Below, piece after piece: positions 11,723 through 31,254 of a DNA stretch of 64,000 bases (the first letter of the stretch is position 1; each line of letters opens with the position of its first letter). Made by a program: the position numbers and the translations under genes. Source of the stretch: Odontesthes bonariensis (taxonomy: Eukaryota > Chordata > Actinopteri > Atheriniformes > Atherinopsidae); the NCBI RefSeq assembly GCF_027942865.1, contig NC_134526.1, forward strand, positions 1,813,001-1,877,000, in the 5' to 3' direction. The notes under the pieces are model-generated. The model was not told the origin of the DNA and ran no database searches. It saw nothing but the letters and a program-made list of their open reading frames with translations.

Positions 11723-12946
11723 AGAGATATCGCCCTGGGCGGTCGCCCACATTGCCCATAGCAATAACTGGATACTTGACTTCTGCAGGGATGTTAATAA
11801 TTGTATCAGGTTGAGGTGAAAGAACTGATCAGACGACGTGTTTGATCATAGAAAAGTTTTTATTAAGCAACAGAAAGAAAGTGAGATCAGAGTCCGTCAG
11901 AGCGTCACCGATGTTTCCCCTTCAGCTGACGGAGCTGACGGAGCTGGGACAGAGGCCTTCAGGCCAAGGCACTGAGCGCCTCTCCATCCTCAGAACAGAT
12001 AAAAACACATTTTAGGCACTTTAAGAGGAACTCACAGACTGGCTTTACAGGATTCTGGATGAAGAAGCTTCGACTCCAGCCGCTCAAACCGAGAGTTTCA
12101 CCTTCGATTCCAACCAAGAATCGATCATCTGAAAGCTGGAGTTCAAAGAAAACATCTAAAGACCGACTGAACGTGATGAGGCAGCAGATTCAGGAGTTCA
12201 GTCAGAGACACGTTTAGTTTCGCTGCCTCTGAGAGCAGCAACGGGACGTTTGGACCGACGCCGCGGCGTTTCAATCGGCCCCCGGAGACGGTTTCCCCCG
12301 GAGACGGTTTCCCCCGGAGACGGTTTCCCTGGAGACGTTTGGCACGAAGCATTCTGAGCATCAGCAGCTACCGTCACCGCCGGAGAACCCGTCGCCATCA
12401 TCGGCACGTTTCCCCCCAGGAGGCGGAGCCTGAGTCACACTGAGAGGCGTTTCACGGCCAGTTCTGTTCGACTGAAGCAGAGAGGAGGCCGTCCGGGGGC
12501 GGGGCTTAATGCTGGGGAGTGTGTAGCTCAAAAAGGCGGGGAGTGATGGCGCACGCCGTCTGGAGCTGGACCCCCCCCCCCCGACATCTGAGCTTCACAG
12601 CTTTTTGTGCAGCGGCGGCGGAAAGTAAGAGTCCCGAGCCGGATCAATGCGCCGCTGAAAATAGTCCCCAACAAACTCGTTGGGTCAGCGAGCGACACGG
12701 CGAGCAACGAGTCAGTCTACGTTTAAAAAAAGGAGGAAATTAAGAATGTTTTTAGGACTTTTAAGCCTTTTTTCTGCTTCTTGTTACCGCCGCTTCACCG
12801 TGAAACCAGAGGTCAGAGGAGTCCCTTCAAAGCTGCGTTCAGGGACACGCTGGCTGCTCTACGACAGCAGAGCTCAGACGGGAGGAAAACATCACAACAT
12901 CTGTCAGGTGACCTTTCACATCAACTTGGTCCAAAACCGGCCGAGT
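11723..12946. other. Sequence downstream of jmjd6, possible long 3' UTR
   Basis: On the minus strand this follows jmjd6. A canonical AATAAA lies at 11859-11864 (minus) as a distal polyadenylation candidate. Small repeats occur at about 12285-12345 (16-bp GGAGACGGTTTCCCCC units) and a C11 tract near 12580. The overlapping open frames lack recognisable similarity. Confidence 0.4.
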
Positions 12947-12952
12947 TTTATT
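12947..12952 (-). terminator. jmjd6: Candidate polyadenylation signal of jmjd6
   Basis: AATAAA on the minus strand, 461 bp past the jmjd6 stop codon. It is the nearest canonical hexamer after the stop; a distal one is at 11859-11864. Confidence 0.45.
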
Positions 12953-13317
12953 CATAAAAAAACTACTTCCCAGCAGCCTCTGAGGCCGGCGGTCCGAGCT
13001 CCCAGTGGCCTTGAACGCAGCACAATAAGAAAACCCTTTAAAAATGTCCTGAACCCTCAGCCCAGAGAATTAAATCACATAAAAAAACGAAGCCGGAGCC
13101 CTGAACCCGTTCAGTTAAAGGTAGAAGCCCCCCTCAGAAAGAAGCCCCGCCCCCTGACGGAGGCGACGGACCTATAGATCAGAGATGAAAAGCACAGTGG
13201 TGGCGGCCCGCTCCCGGGGGGACCCTCCTCCTTATCTACAGCTCGCCTCTCAGTGGCAGCCATCTTATCTCCGAGGCCAGACGAGCTCAGATGTTTACAG
13301 GATCCGTCTCAGAGGAA

Positions 13318-13412
13318 GGAGGCCGGGTGGAGGCCGGGTGGAGGCTGGGGTCACCGGGTGGAGGCCGGGGTCACCGGGTGGAGGCCGGGGTCAGGCTGGG
13401 GTCAGGCTGGGG

Positions 13413-13422
<10 letters not shown>
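13318..13422 (-). repeat. GC-rich minisatellite overlapping the jmjd6 stop codon
   Basis: Units containing GGTCACCGGGTGGAGGCC (plus strand) repeat between 13318 and 13420. TCACCGGG occurs at 13351, 13371 and 13413. The copy at 13413 is the complement of the final Arg codon and stop of jmjd6, so the stop context was duplicated into the 3' UTR or arose inside the repeat. Confidence 0.75.
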
Positions 13423-21703
<8,281 letters not shown>

Positions 21704-22265
21704 TCCTCCTCCCGTGTGAGCAGCTAGCTAAGCTATCGAGCTAACCTGGTTAGCTGCGCTTTACGTACAGCACAAAACTTAAATTATCTGACAAAAAACG
21801 CCACAGCGGGTGATATGTTGAGGGCCTAAAAACTCACAGCTGCTAATGTGAAATAAGTTTAAAACCCTGACTGGTCTGTAAAGTTTGGAACAAAGCTAGC
21901 AGGGGCAGCTAGCTAGCTGACAGCGGTTCACATAATGCTTTTGCAACTGATTACACAATTAGTACCCGCCCCCCTGCCATTGGGTGGGAGCTGAAGGAAG
22001 ACTGGGAGCTGATTGGCTGGAGAGTATCAAGTAACAAAGCGCTGGTTGGTTACAACACAGACCAAAGACTTCCCGCCGGTTGATTTAATTGGCTGTTTGA
22101 GCGCTCTCTTCCGATCAACGCGGAAGTAAATACAAACGTGGCTGCAAGCCGATACAATCAAGAATACAACTAAAATTCCTGATTTTTTTGTTTTAATCTG
22201 TTCATCCTCACATAAAGAGTGGGACCTGTAACACGTGACGCAGTTATGAAACGTCAGCTCACGTG
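21704..22265. promoter_or_regulatory. Divergent promoter region between jmjd6 and mettl23
   Basis: The two start codons face away from each other across 562 bp. The region includes inverted CCAAT boxes (GATTGGCTGG near 22012 and TAATTGGCTG near 22087) and no obvious TATA box. JMJD6 and METTL23 are head-to-head in mammals too, so a shared promoter is likely. The jmjd6 side contains AGCTAGC-rich short repeats near 21720-21920. Confidence 0.65.
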
Positions 22266-25200
22266 ATGGAGCGCAGTGAAAACGACACGACGAACGTAAC
22301 TTACAAAATGTTCACTTTTGAGGACCAGAAAAGCAAAGAGACGCTTTCTGCCTCCATACCTGAGGTCTGTTCCAGCTTCTGAATGCATTTCACTGCATGT
22401 TAAACCATACCTGAGGTCTGTTCCAGCTTCTGAATGCATTACTCTGCATGTTAAACCATACCTGAGGTCTGTTCCAGCTTCTGAATGCATTACTCTGCAT
22501 ATTAAACCATACCTGAGGTCTGTTCCAGCTTCTGAATGCATTACTCTGCATGTTAAACCATACCTGAGGTCTGTTCCAGCTTCTGAATACATTACACTGC
22601 ATGTTAAACCATACCTGAGGTCTGTTCCAGCTTCTGAATGCATTACTCTGCATGTTAAACCATACCTGAGGTCTGTTCCAGCTTCTGAATGCATTACTCT
22701 GCATGTTAAACCATACCTGAGGTCTGTTGCAGCTTCTGAATGCATTACTCTGCATGTTAAACCATACCTGAGGTCTGTTCCAGCTTCTGAATGCATTTCA
22801 CTGCATGTTAAACCATACCTGAGGTCTGTTCCAGCTTCTGAATACATTACACTGCATGTTAAACCATACCTGAGGTCTGTTCCAGCTTCTGAATGCATTA
22901 CTCTGCATGTTAAACCATACCTGAGGTCTGTTGCAGCTTCTGAATGCATTTCACTGCATGTTAAACCATACCTGAGGTCTGTTCCAGCTTCTGAATGCAT
23001 TACTCTGCATGTTAAACCATACCTGAGGTCTGTTGCAGCTTCTGAATACATTACTCTGCATGTTAAACCATACCTGAGGTCTGTTGCAGCTTCTGAATGC
23101 ATTACTCTGCATGTTAAACCATGCATGAGGGGAATTACAAGCTATTTATCACGTAAATCGGCTGCTTTGTTGTGCCGTTTTAGAATAAATGGGCTATGTC
23201 CTTGCAAATCAGCTGAATTTAGGTACATTACGCGTGTGAGGGTTTTGTACCTGGTAAAACAATGAAAAGTGGCTTGAATATTGTTCATTAGAGTCCTCAT
23301 CGCAATTCGGCTTACATCCAGCACACGTGCCTTTATTTATGACGTTAGTATCTTAATTAATGACGTCAGTGGCACACAGAAGAGATAAAATGTGGGAAAG
23401 GAAATAAACAAGGGAATATTCAAAAGAGAGAGCAGAGATATTTCCTTTTAATTCCATTTATTTTTGTGTAAATTCATCATTTTAAAAAACATCAGATTTT
23501 TTTTTCTTTTGAAAAGCCAGACAGCTTTGAATGCTTGTTTTATCGGTTCTGCTGCTTTTTTTTAATTTTATTTATTTATTTTATTTGACAGGGACAATAC
23601 AATCAGACATAGTTACAAATCAAAGCTTGTAGCTGATGTGATGCATACAGAGTGTAGCAACAAGTGCTAATTTACAGCTCCCGTCCCTGGTTAGGCTTTT
23701 CTATGCTGACACAAGACCTAAAATAGACATTAATTTACATAAGAACATTAATCTATAGATACAACAGTGCAGTTCAAACGTTCATCTCATTCACTCTCAC
23801 ATTTTTACAAGTGGGTACAGTTTTGGTTTGTTTTAAGCCTAAATTTAAGTTTAAAGGTGAACAATTTAAACTCACTGATGGACTTAATATCTGTGGGCAG
23901 TGAGTTCCAGAGTTTACAGCTTTTGTAAGAAAAGAACGATGTTCTGCACTTAGGGATTGTACAGTTGTGGTTGGAGCTGCTGCTGTTTGGTCTCTTTATA
24001 AATTCCCCGAGTGGTTCTGGAGCCAAATTCTGATTTAAGCATTTAAAAAATAATTTGAGAAAACACAAATCGCTAAAACTGTCAAAGCTCAAATTATTAG
24101 CGGTGGGACAATATGCTTTGGTCACGATTTGATTTGTATCACGATTCTTGATAATTGCGATTCGATATAATCAGTAATTGCAAATTTCTTCCTCCTTAAA
24201 AAACAAACAAGTTGAATCATACACTTCTAGAATGAATGTCGTTCCCATAAACAACACACATCAGTCTGTGTCAGTCAGTCCAGCAGCCGACATTTATTTC
24301 AACTGAGACAAAAAGAGGCATTTTTTAAAGTTTACAGTTTAAAGTTACAAAATGAATTGAAATGTCCACACAGCACAAATGTGGGCTAGTTTTAACATAA
24401 CTTAATGTGATGAATTGATGAAGTTATTCTGGACACGGATATGACGTAATATAATCGATACAGAGGAGAAAATCGATTTTTAAAATCGTCCCTTAAGAAA
24501 ATCGCGATATGTACATGAATCGATTTTTTTTTTTTTTTGCCCACCCCTACAAATTATGTTTGTAGAGGATTTGTTGGTGATAACGGATTGGTCTTCTGTC
24601 CATAATTTTGAGTGCTTGATTGTAAAGTGAACCAATGCGCTTTGTGGCAGAGGGAGCTGCAGCTCTGAGCTCTGAATCTTCTGCTTTCACGTGTAAACGG
24701 ACGCAGACGCCTCCGTCCCTCTCTCCTACATGTTGTCAGGCTTCTTCCTGGATGATATTTAACAGCTGAGCGTACAGGATGCATGACTGTGGCCCTGTGT
24801 GTGCAGGTCCTGGACCCCCAGCATGGGATGCACGTGTGGCCGTGTGCGGTGGTGCTGGCCCAGTATCTGTGGACCCACAGGGAGGAGCTGAGGGGCAGGA
24901 CGGTGCTGGAGGTGAGTCTGAACAAAGAGGATCCATCCTGGAACACCAGGACACGGGTTAGTCTCCTGAACTTCAAACTGAGAGCCAAGACCTGCGTTAC
25001 CATGGTAACAATGCCTGCTGATGGAAACGGAAAAACGAGTCGCAGTCAGAATTAGGGCCTGGCAACGATTAAAATGTTTAATCTGATTAATCACATGATT
25101 TCCCTGATTAATCACGATTAATCGCATTTGTACGCAGAATCCAAAAATGAATCCAAAAGTAGTGTATAGCTTTTAGCATTTAGCTTTATTTTAAATGTGC

Positions 25201-28200
25201 TGCCATATGAATGAAAGTGCCATAACATTTGTTGTGAAAACACACTTTTAACATCAGCATCTTTCTGTAGTTTTTATGTAGAAGCCTCGCTCCACTGTCT
25301 GTTTCCTTGAATGACTTGCTGCTATCAGTTGTGTGTTTTGCCTTTAAGTGATATTTTAGACTGGAACTACTACGCTGAGAAGACAATTCAACTTGGCAGT
25401 AAATGCAGGAGTTTTTTTTTTTTAATTTATTTTGAAATATGTGCTTTTATGTTGAAACCAGTAAAACAGGAAGTAGCGCAAGTTAGCTCTGTGAGCTTCA
25501 CACCTGTAGCGGTGATGTTAGCTGCTAGCTTATCTTTATTTTATTCCTCCATGCTTCGTGGTGTTTGCTGTAACTGTGTGAATGTGATGCATTCAACAGA
25601 CTTTTACAATAATAAAACCTGCGTTAATGGGACAGTTCGCCTCTTTTGACATGAAGCTGTATGACATCCCATATCAGGGATGTTTTGAGATTGTTTTGAG
25701 AAGCAAAACGCTTTATTTTTTAAACCCCAGCCAACTAGCCGGACTACCTTCATCAACACCAAAACGAGGCTGGAACTCTGCTCACAGGACGCAGCAGGGG
25801 GTAAGAAGATGTTCAGAAATGATGTTGCTGATATGGGATGTTACACAGCTTCATGTCAGAAGAGGCGAACTATCCCTTTAATGCGCGGTAAAATATTTAT
25901 CGGCGTTAAATAATTAACGAGTTAACGCGATATTAACGAGTTAACTCGCCCAGCCCGAGTCAGAATCTTTTCTTTATAAAACTGGTCTCTGGACCAGACC
26001 CATCGATCCGTTCCAATCATAGAAAATGGAATCTGAACGATGTGTTTGGATCTACTGTCACCCACGGCGACGCGTGTTCAGATTTTCATTTATGATAAAA
26101 TAAACACCGGCTCAGAAGTTGTACACTAGCTATGTTATCCTGACTTTTCCTACGCAGAGAGACACAGATCTCACTTTACTTGGGGTCATCTGGGATGAGG
26201 GTTCATGGTTCTCGAGCCGTCTAACACAAACAGCAGCTCAGGGACACGTGATCACCTCACGATTTCCATCCGTGGCTCCTCTCTGTCCTCCTGTGAGGGA
26301 CCAAGCTTAAGTAAGGACAAAGGTGTTAAAAAAATGCGGAACAATTTCAATTTAATAGTTCCAAAAATTAATAAATCCAAAAAAGTCAAATATGAATAAC
26401 AATTAAATCATACAAAAAAACAAACTAAAATGAGGTCAACTAATTGAACACTAACAACACAACCAAAAACTGACGTCCAAACAAAGAACCAAAGGCTGCT
26501 TAAATAGGGACGGAGTAACCCAAATCTGCCACATGAGGGAGCATAAAAAAAGGGAAAAATTACTAAATTAGCTACAGCAAGATGTAAAACAAATAAAGCA
26601 AAACTAACTTTAACTTAGCACAAATAATAAGTAAATGTTAAAGTGACAAAATGAAGGAACTAAGGCCAAATTTAACAAATAAAGCCCCCCCCCGTCTTTT
26701 AGAAAGAGTGGTATGTTCCAGGCTTCCTCCTTCAGCTGATCTCTATTTGCAGCAGAAGAACAAGTGTAAGTAAATCATTCAAAACATTATCTAAAATGCA
26801 AATATAGAATAAATACTAACACGATGTGGTGGTGGTGAGAGCGTCCACCACACCTCCGAATCATATTTCAGGTGTTCTGGGCTCATTTTCAGAGATCAGA
26901 GGTGGATACGCAGCCTTTGTGTGGCCCTGCCGGGACCTGTTCGCCCACACAGAACCAGGACCCGGTCCTGCTAAGTCCTGCTGAGCCTCTGAACCTGTCT
27001 GTCCTCAGCTCGGTGCAGGTGTGAGTCTGCCGGGCGTGGTGGCGGCGCGCTGCGGCGCCGCGGTGATCTTGTCCGACAGCCCGGACAAACCGGCGTGTCT
27101 GCAGAACTGCCGGCGCAGCTGCGAGGCCAACGGCCTGCGGGGGGTGGCCGTGGTGGGCCTCAGCTGGGGGGAGGTGTCCCCCGACCTCCTGCTGCTGCCC
27201 AAGGTGGACGTCATCCTGGGCTCAGACGTCTTCTACGACCCCGAAGGTGGGCGGGACGCACACTCACACCTGGGTTTATAGTGTATCTGCATGCTTCTGT
27301 GAGACTGAGCCGCTGTCTCCTGTTTAGGGGTGTAACGGTATGAAAATTTAACCTCACGGGCATAGTGGCCAAAATGATCACGGTTTTCGGTATTATCGCG
27401 GTATTTTTAAAAGTGTGTTCAATCTGTTCAGGAAGCACTGATAGGCCTACACAAGCTGAAAAAAGTGCAATAGTGTTTATTATATTGCAAAATCTTATCA
27501 AAAACATCAACAATTAACATTAAAGGAACAAGAGTGCAGCATGTAAACAGCTTATTTGTCAGAAACATTTCCAGTGGTGCAGGTTTAAATGATAATACAA
27601 TCTTACAGGGCAAAACACAGGTGAATTTGGGCGATTTTGAATTATTATTCCGTTTCAAAGGGTACATTCCGCGATTTCCGTCCGTTTTCCGTTATCGCGG
27701 AAAATCGTTGGCTCTACGCATGCAAAGAGATACTGTAGCCTACAACTGTATGATAAACGCAACTCAAATGCACCCGTCCAGCTCTGAGGCTAACGTTAAA
27801 GATGTGTCCTGATTAGCTCCACGCTAACACCACTGAACGAACATGTGCCGTAGGCATCTGTTTAGATTATTGACACGTTATTAAAAAGTTAGACAGACGG
27901 ATCATTGCATTCTGCTTGAACCCGATGTCCCCACACCATGCATTTATTTATGCATTTGAGCTGAAACGTTAACGTTAACTTGCTTTGCATTGGCTATACA
28001 GTCGTGGGTGATGATCACGGAGATGAGCAAGGAGATTTGACGTATTGCCACCTTTAGCGGAAACTTTTTTCCTGCATGTTCTGCAGACAGGATAACCATC
28101 TTCTATCAACTGTCCCCCGGCATTCTTATAAAAACCAAAATATGCCCATACTTCGGATTTAGTCCTCTTAAAGGGCTGATAAATGTCCTGACTCTGAGTG

Positions 28201-28780
28201 CTGTCATCTACACCTTCGGCCATGAGTCCAACTTTAAGAAATGCACGTTGTAGGCTGCGCAGTGAGCATGCGCGACAAATTAAGAACTCGGATGAGGCTG
28301 GGAAGGATTCAACTCACGGTTTTCATGCCGTGTTATTAACCGTGATATTAATGATATTTGAAATGAACGCGGTAATTGTTATCGTCACACTTTTTATCGT
28401 GGTTTACCGTCATACCGGTAACCGTTACATCCCTACACCTGTTACAGACTTTGAGGACATCCTCCTGACCATCGTTTGTCTGCTGAGGAAAAACCCCGGA
28501 GCTCAGTTCTGGACCACGTACCAGCTGAGAAGGTACGGCTGCTCTGACACCATCATACTGTAGAACCGAGCCGCTCTTTAACCCGTTCACCTCCCTCTCC
28601 CTTAGTGCCGACTGGTCGCTCGAGGCGCTGCTCCACCGGTGGAAGCTGAAGTGTGTGGACGTTCCTCTGGAGCAGTTCGATGCAGATCAATCTGAGCTGG
28701 CTGGGTCGACTCTGCCGGGGAACCACAGCATCCAGATGATGATCATCACCCAGAAGGAGGTCCAGGGAGGTTCTGCTTAA
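22266..28780 (+). CDS. mettl23: METTL23, seven-beta-strand protein arginine methyltransferase-like; complete, five coding exons
   Basis: S-adenosylmethionine-dependent methyltransferase of the METTL23 (MTF16) family; the mammalian enzyme is reported to act on histone H3 arginine. Exons: 22266-22364, 24807-24911, 27009-27246, 28448-28532, 28606-28780. They total 702 nt, or 233 aa, and every junction is GT-AG with matching phase. The start is the first ATG after an in-frame stop at 22236. Motifs: VLDPQHGMHVWPCAVVLAQ across exon 2, the SAM-binding loop ELGAGVSLPG at about residues 68-77, acidic VILSD (Asp91), and LGSDVFYDPE at about 138-147. A second ATG at residue 15 could also initiate. Intron 1 opens with the 51-bp minisatellite. 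Intron 3 is mostly a hAT element that ends 12 bp before exon 4. The frame is intact. Confidence 0.95.
22354..23130 (+). repeat. 51-bp minisatellite seeded on the mettl23 exon 1 splice donor
   Basis: Fifteen 51-bp units start at 22354 and continue to 23118, followed by a decayed sixteenth (ccatgcatgagg). The first unit opens with the last 11 bases of exon 1 plus the donor (CCATACCTGAG|GTCTGT), so every unit carries a copy of that donor. Units differ at a few positions (gttcc/gttgc, tgc/tac, ttactc/ttcact). Because 51 is a multiple of three, it makes false open frames on both strands (PYLRSVPASECITLHVK). Confidence 0.97.
23565..24098 (-). mobile_element. 3' end of a LINE (L2/CR1-like), 5'-truncated
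   Basis: A minus-strand frame (about 24098-23805) encodes the C-terminal tail typical of fish single-frame LINEs: FLKLFFKCLNQNLAPEPL, CRTSFFSYKSCKLWNSLP and a terminal FKLKFRLK. The layout matches the tail of the LINE at 39126-39730 (KVVFKCVNRLAPQAM, LWNFLPPEIK). A 3' UTR follows to about 23565. It lies in mettl23 intron 1. Confidence 0.7.
24099..24550. mobile_element. hAT-like MITE ('ggtgggcaatat' type)
   Basis: Termini AGCGGTGGGACAATAT and its approximate inverse TTTTGCCCACCCCT bracket AT-rich sequence with repeated 'cgatt' motifs. Flanks resemble a duplicated AAATTAT. The right end has a related inverted copy at 44243-44345. Confidence 0.55.
24551..24768 (+). repeat. Segment of mettl23 intron 1 with an inverted copy at 44 kb
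   Basis: From just after the MITE to 38 bp before exon 2, the sequence matches the reverse complement of 44015-44242 closely, including CTCTGAGCTCTGAATC-type and CCTGACAACATGT-type phrases. The match continues into part of the adjacent MITE. It could be a dispersed repeat or a segmental copy. Confidence 0.75.
25053..25958. mobile_element. hAT-like element with perfect 8-bp target duplication
   Basis: Starts TAGGGCCTGGCAACGATTAA and ends ACTCGCCCAGCCCGA, flanked by GTCAGAAT at 25045-25052 and 25959-25966. The 8-bp duplication fits hAT. No intact transposase. A family A TTAA element is nested at 25624-25881. It lies in mettl23 intron 2; a fragment of the same family is at 44346-44460. Confidence 0.85.
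25624..25881. mobile_element. Family A TTAA element nested in a hAT element
   Basis: TTAA at both ends (25624-25627 and 25878-25881), with TGGGACAGTTCGCCTCTT on the left and GAGGCGAACTATCCCT on the right. The internal hairpin seen in the 5174 and 20201 copies is missing. The nesting shows it is younger than the host hAT copy. Confidence 0.9.
25967..27008 (+). other. mettl23: mettl23 intron 2, distal part
   Basis: AT-rich sequence without recognisable genes; a C9 tract near 26687. It ends with the acceptor CTGTCCTCAG before exon 3. Confidence 0.6.
27325..28435 (-). mobile_element. hAT element with BED zinc finger in mettl23 intron 3
   Basis: Termini TAGGGGTGTAACGGTA and TACCGGTAACCGTTACATCC (followed by CTA). 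Flanks CTCCTGTT (27317-27324) and CACCTGTT (28436-28443) are an 8-bp target duplication with one mismatch. On the minus strand (28223-27975) an 82-residue frame encodes a BED finger: a VWAYFGF aromatic start, then C-x2-C (VCRTCRKK) and H-x4-H (LLAHLRDHH). The catalytic part is absent. The right end is 12 bp from mettl23 exon 4. Confidence 0.85.
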
Positions 28781-29009
28781 CGGCCAGAAACCCACCGGCA
28801 GCAACACGGAAACATTTTGGGGGGAAAGTGTTCTGACTCTGAGCTGATGATGACATAAAAAAATCTTTGCTGAAGGTTTCCATGACGATGACTTTAAACG
28901 CTCAAACACAGCAAGCTTCTCTGGGTTTGGAGGATCCGTCAGAGCTCACATTCCCTCTGACCGACCCGACTCCCTTCAGCCTCCGGTCAGCAGGCGGACA
29001 GGAAGCTGG

Positions 29010-29353
29010 TTAAAGGGATAGTTCGCCTCTTTTGACATGAAGCTGTGTAACATCCCATATCAGCAACATCATTTATGAACATCTTCTTACCCCCTGCTGC
29101 GTGATTTGATTTTTGATTTGAACCATTTTGTGATGCAAATGTATTACTCTGTTGAACGCATATTGTTCTGAGAAGCAAAACGCTTTATTTTTTAAACCCC
29201 AGCCAACTAGCCGGACTACCTTCATCAACACCAAAACGAGGCTGGAACTCTGCTCACAGGACGCAGCAGGGGGTAAGAAGATGTTCAGAAATGATGCTGC
29301 TGATATGGGATGTTACACAGCTTCATGTCAGAAGAGGCGAACTGTCCCTTTAA
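29010..29353. mobile_element. Family A TTAA element, complete, in the mettl23 3' UTR
   Basis: TTAA at 29010-29013 and 29350-29353 with long inverted termini of about 90 bp, from AGGGATAGTTCGCCTCTT through CTTACCCCCTGCTGCGT and its inverse. Total length 344 bp with no coding capacity. It lies between the mettl23 stop codon (28780) and the candidate poly(A) signal, so it is probably transcribed in the mRNA. Confidence 0.9.
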
Positions 29354-29539
29354 AGTCATCCCTGCAGTTTAAAGCTGCAGTTTCCTCCTGTCGGCAGCAG
29401 GGGGCAGCATTTCTCTGGGCTGCAGCCTGGACTGTGAACAGAGCCCAGTTCTGTTTGGTTCTGCTGTGAGTTTGACTGTGAGTGGACCCTCTGCTTCACT
29501 TTGGGAGAAGAACGGGAACATTTATTGTTTTTAAGGATG

Positions 29540-29545
29540 AATAAA
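29540..29545 (+). terminator. mettl23: Candidate polyadenylation signal of mettl23
   Basis: AATAAA about 760 bp after the stop codon, followed by a GT-rich stretch (AAGGTGTGAAG), as expected downstream of a cleavage signal. Confidence 0.5.
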
Positions 29546-30109
29546 AGGTGTGAAGCAGAATCTGTGCTGATTTTCTGAGTTTAATGGGAAGAAAACAGGA
29601 AATTAAAACTCTGCTGCGAGCAGGTCGAAGGTCCCGTGTCATAAAGTGGATTTAGTGCGTCATCAGAAAGTGCAAAAGTCCTTCTGGAATGCAATGAAAA
29701 CTTAAATCAGTCATTTATTAATCAGGTTGATCCTTTATTTAACACAAATAACTGATTCTCAGCATCTTCTCTGACCAGCTTCACTGTCTCTATGAAACTG
29801 AACCAGAATCTGAAGCATCAACACTCAGTGGAAGCTGTTCCCATCCTGTTCCATCAGCTTCCTTTAACGAGCCTTCTTAACGCTTTGGGAACTGAGTTTT
29901 TCAGAGGAATATGGGTCCATTCCTGCTGAATCCCAGATTCCAGCTGCTCAGCAGTCCCTGGTTGTCTTGAATTTTTCCTGAACTCCTTCTGAAAACTGCA
30001 GCATCTGAATGGTTGGAACCCTTCAAACATGTTTCCTACACCAGTGGTTCCCAAACTTTTTGTGCCCGAGGCACACCAAAGGACAAGTAAAAATCCCAAG
30101 GTTAAGCAG

Positions 30110-30533
30110 TTAAAGCTGCGGTCGGCAACTTTTTTTTAGTCATATTAGCTTGAACTGTCATGGCATTCTGGAAGTAGAATATTAAATAGGCTGTTTAGGA
30201 CAAATAACTAAATCTGTAGCTCCCTCTGAAGCCTGTAATCATGTTTGCAAAAACCGAGCGCTCCCGGCTGTTTTTAACCAATCAAGTTAGGGTGGAGGAA
30301 TCCTACCTGTCAATCACAGCTTGTGCACACGCTGCTGAGCATGAGTCTGCCCCAGCTTGTGTGCGCTCACACTGGTGTGAACTCACGTGCACAACCTCGT
30401 CCACAGAGGGGGAGGGGTTTGGGGGGCGATTCGGAGCTTGTCAGAGGTTGGGGGAGGGACCTGAAAGTTGTATCAGTTCGAATTTTCCGACTTTAGACTC
30501 GCAATTTTGAAAACCTGCCGACAGCAGCTTTAG
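30110..30533. mobile_element. TTAA-target MITE nested in the hAT relic
   Basis: Begins TTAAAGCTGCGGTCGGCAAC and ends TGCCGACAGCAGCTTTA, an inverted pair. The left TTAA is intact and the right is TTTA. It is related in terminal sequence (AGCTGC) to the element at 38485-39074. Confidence 0.7.
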
Positions 30534-30838
30534 GTTAGCATTAGCTCATGAGGAGTTAAGTTAGCATTAGCTCACTAGGATTTAAGTTAGCATCAGCACA
30601 CTAGGAGTTAAATTAGCATTAGCTCACTAGGAGTTAAGTTGGCATTAGCTCACTAGGAGTTAAGTTAGCATTAGCTAACTAGCAGTTAAGTCAGCATTAG
30701 CTCACTAGGAGTTAATTTAGCATTAGCTCACAAGCAGTTAAGTTACCATTAGCTCACTAGCAGTTAAGTTAGAATTAGCTAACTAGCAGTTAAGTTAGCA
30801 TTAGCTCGCTAGCAGTTAAGTTAGCATTAGCTAACTTG
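30534..30838. repeat. 26-bp minisatellite
   Basis: About 12 units of AGTTAGCATTAGCTCACTAG plus GAGTTA, with substitutions. It starts immediately after the MITE at 30533 and lies within the hAT relic. Confidence 0.9.
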
Positions 30839-31254
30839 TCCCGACAGGACGCACTTGGGCTGAGGATTGTTGACACCCCCGGTCCAACTTTCACGATACT
30901 GTCAGCTGACAGTTTTTTCCTCTTTTCTGTCGGTGGTGGGTTGTCAGCAGTCTCTGCTCTGGTGGTTGGTGGTTTGCTCCGCACCAGAAAGCGCTCCATT
31001 TCCCTCTTTCTCTGTTTTAATGTTGTCCTTCAGCCTTTGACGTGTCACAGTCTCATAATTCCCACCTGGTTTTCTGAGGATGTTTATTTAAATAATTGTT
31101 TTTAGTGATATAGTTTGCCTCTGTATTATGAAATGTGTCCATACAAAGTACTGATATAGTAAATTAAAAAATAATCATTTTTGTGTAATTGTATATTGCA
31201 ATAATAACGTGTGGTTGTCACAACATCCCGCGGCACACAGTTTGGGATCCACTG

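Larger units (their letters stand above)
30042..31254 (-). mobile_element. hAT (Charlie-like) transposon relic
   Basis: Ends CAGTGGTTCCCAAACTTTTT at 30042 and an inverse TTTGGGATCCACTG at 31254, the signature termini of Charlie-type hATs. On the minus strand at 30999-30790 the frame starting MERFLVRSK resembles the N-terminus of the corresponding transposase. A TTAA element and a 26-bp minisatellite interrupt it. Target duplication is not clear. Confidence 0.75.

Noticed and set aside
12680-13177. 165-codon plus-strand frame
   Set aside because: No recognisable domain, no homologous pattern, and it overlaps the probable jmjd6 3' UTR on the other strand.
22318-23265. Open frames of 315 and 290 codons with PYLRSVPASECITLHVK-type repeats
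   Set aside because: They are the 51-bp minisatellite in mettl23 intron 1, read out of the mettl23 frame.
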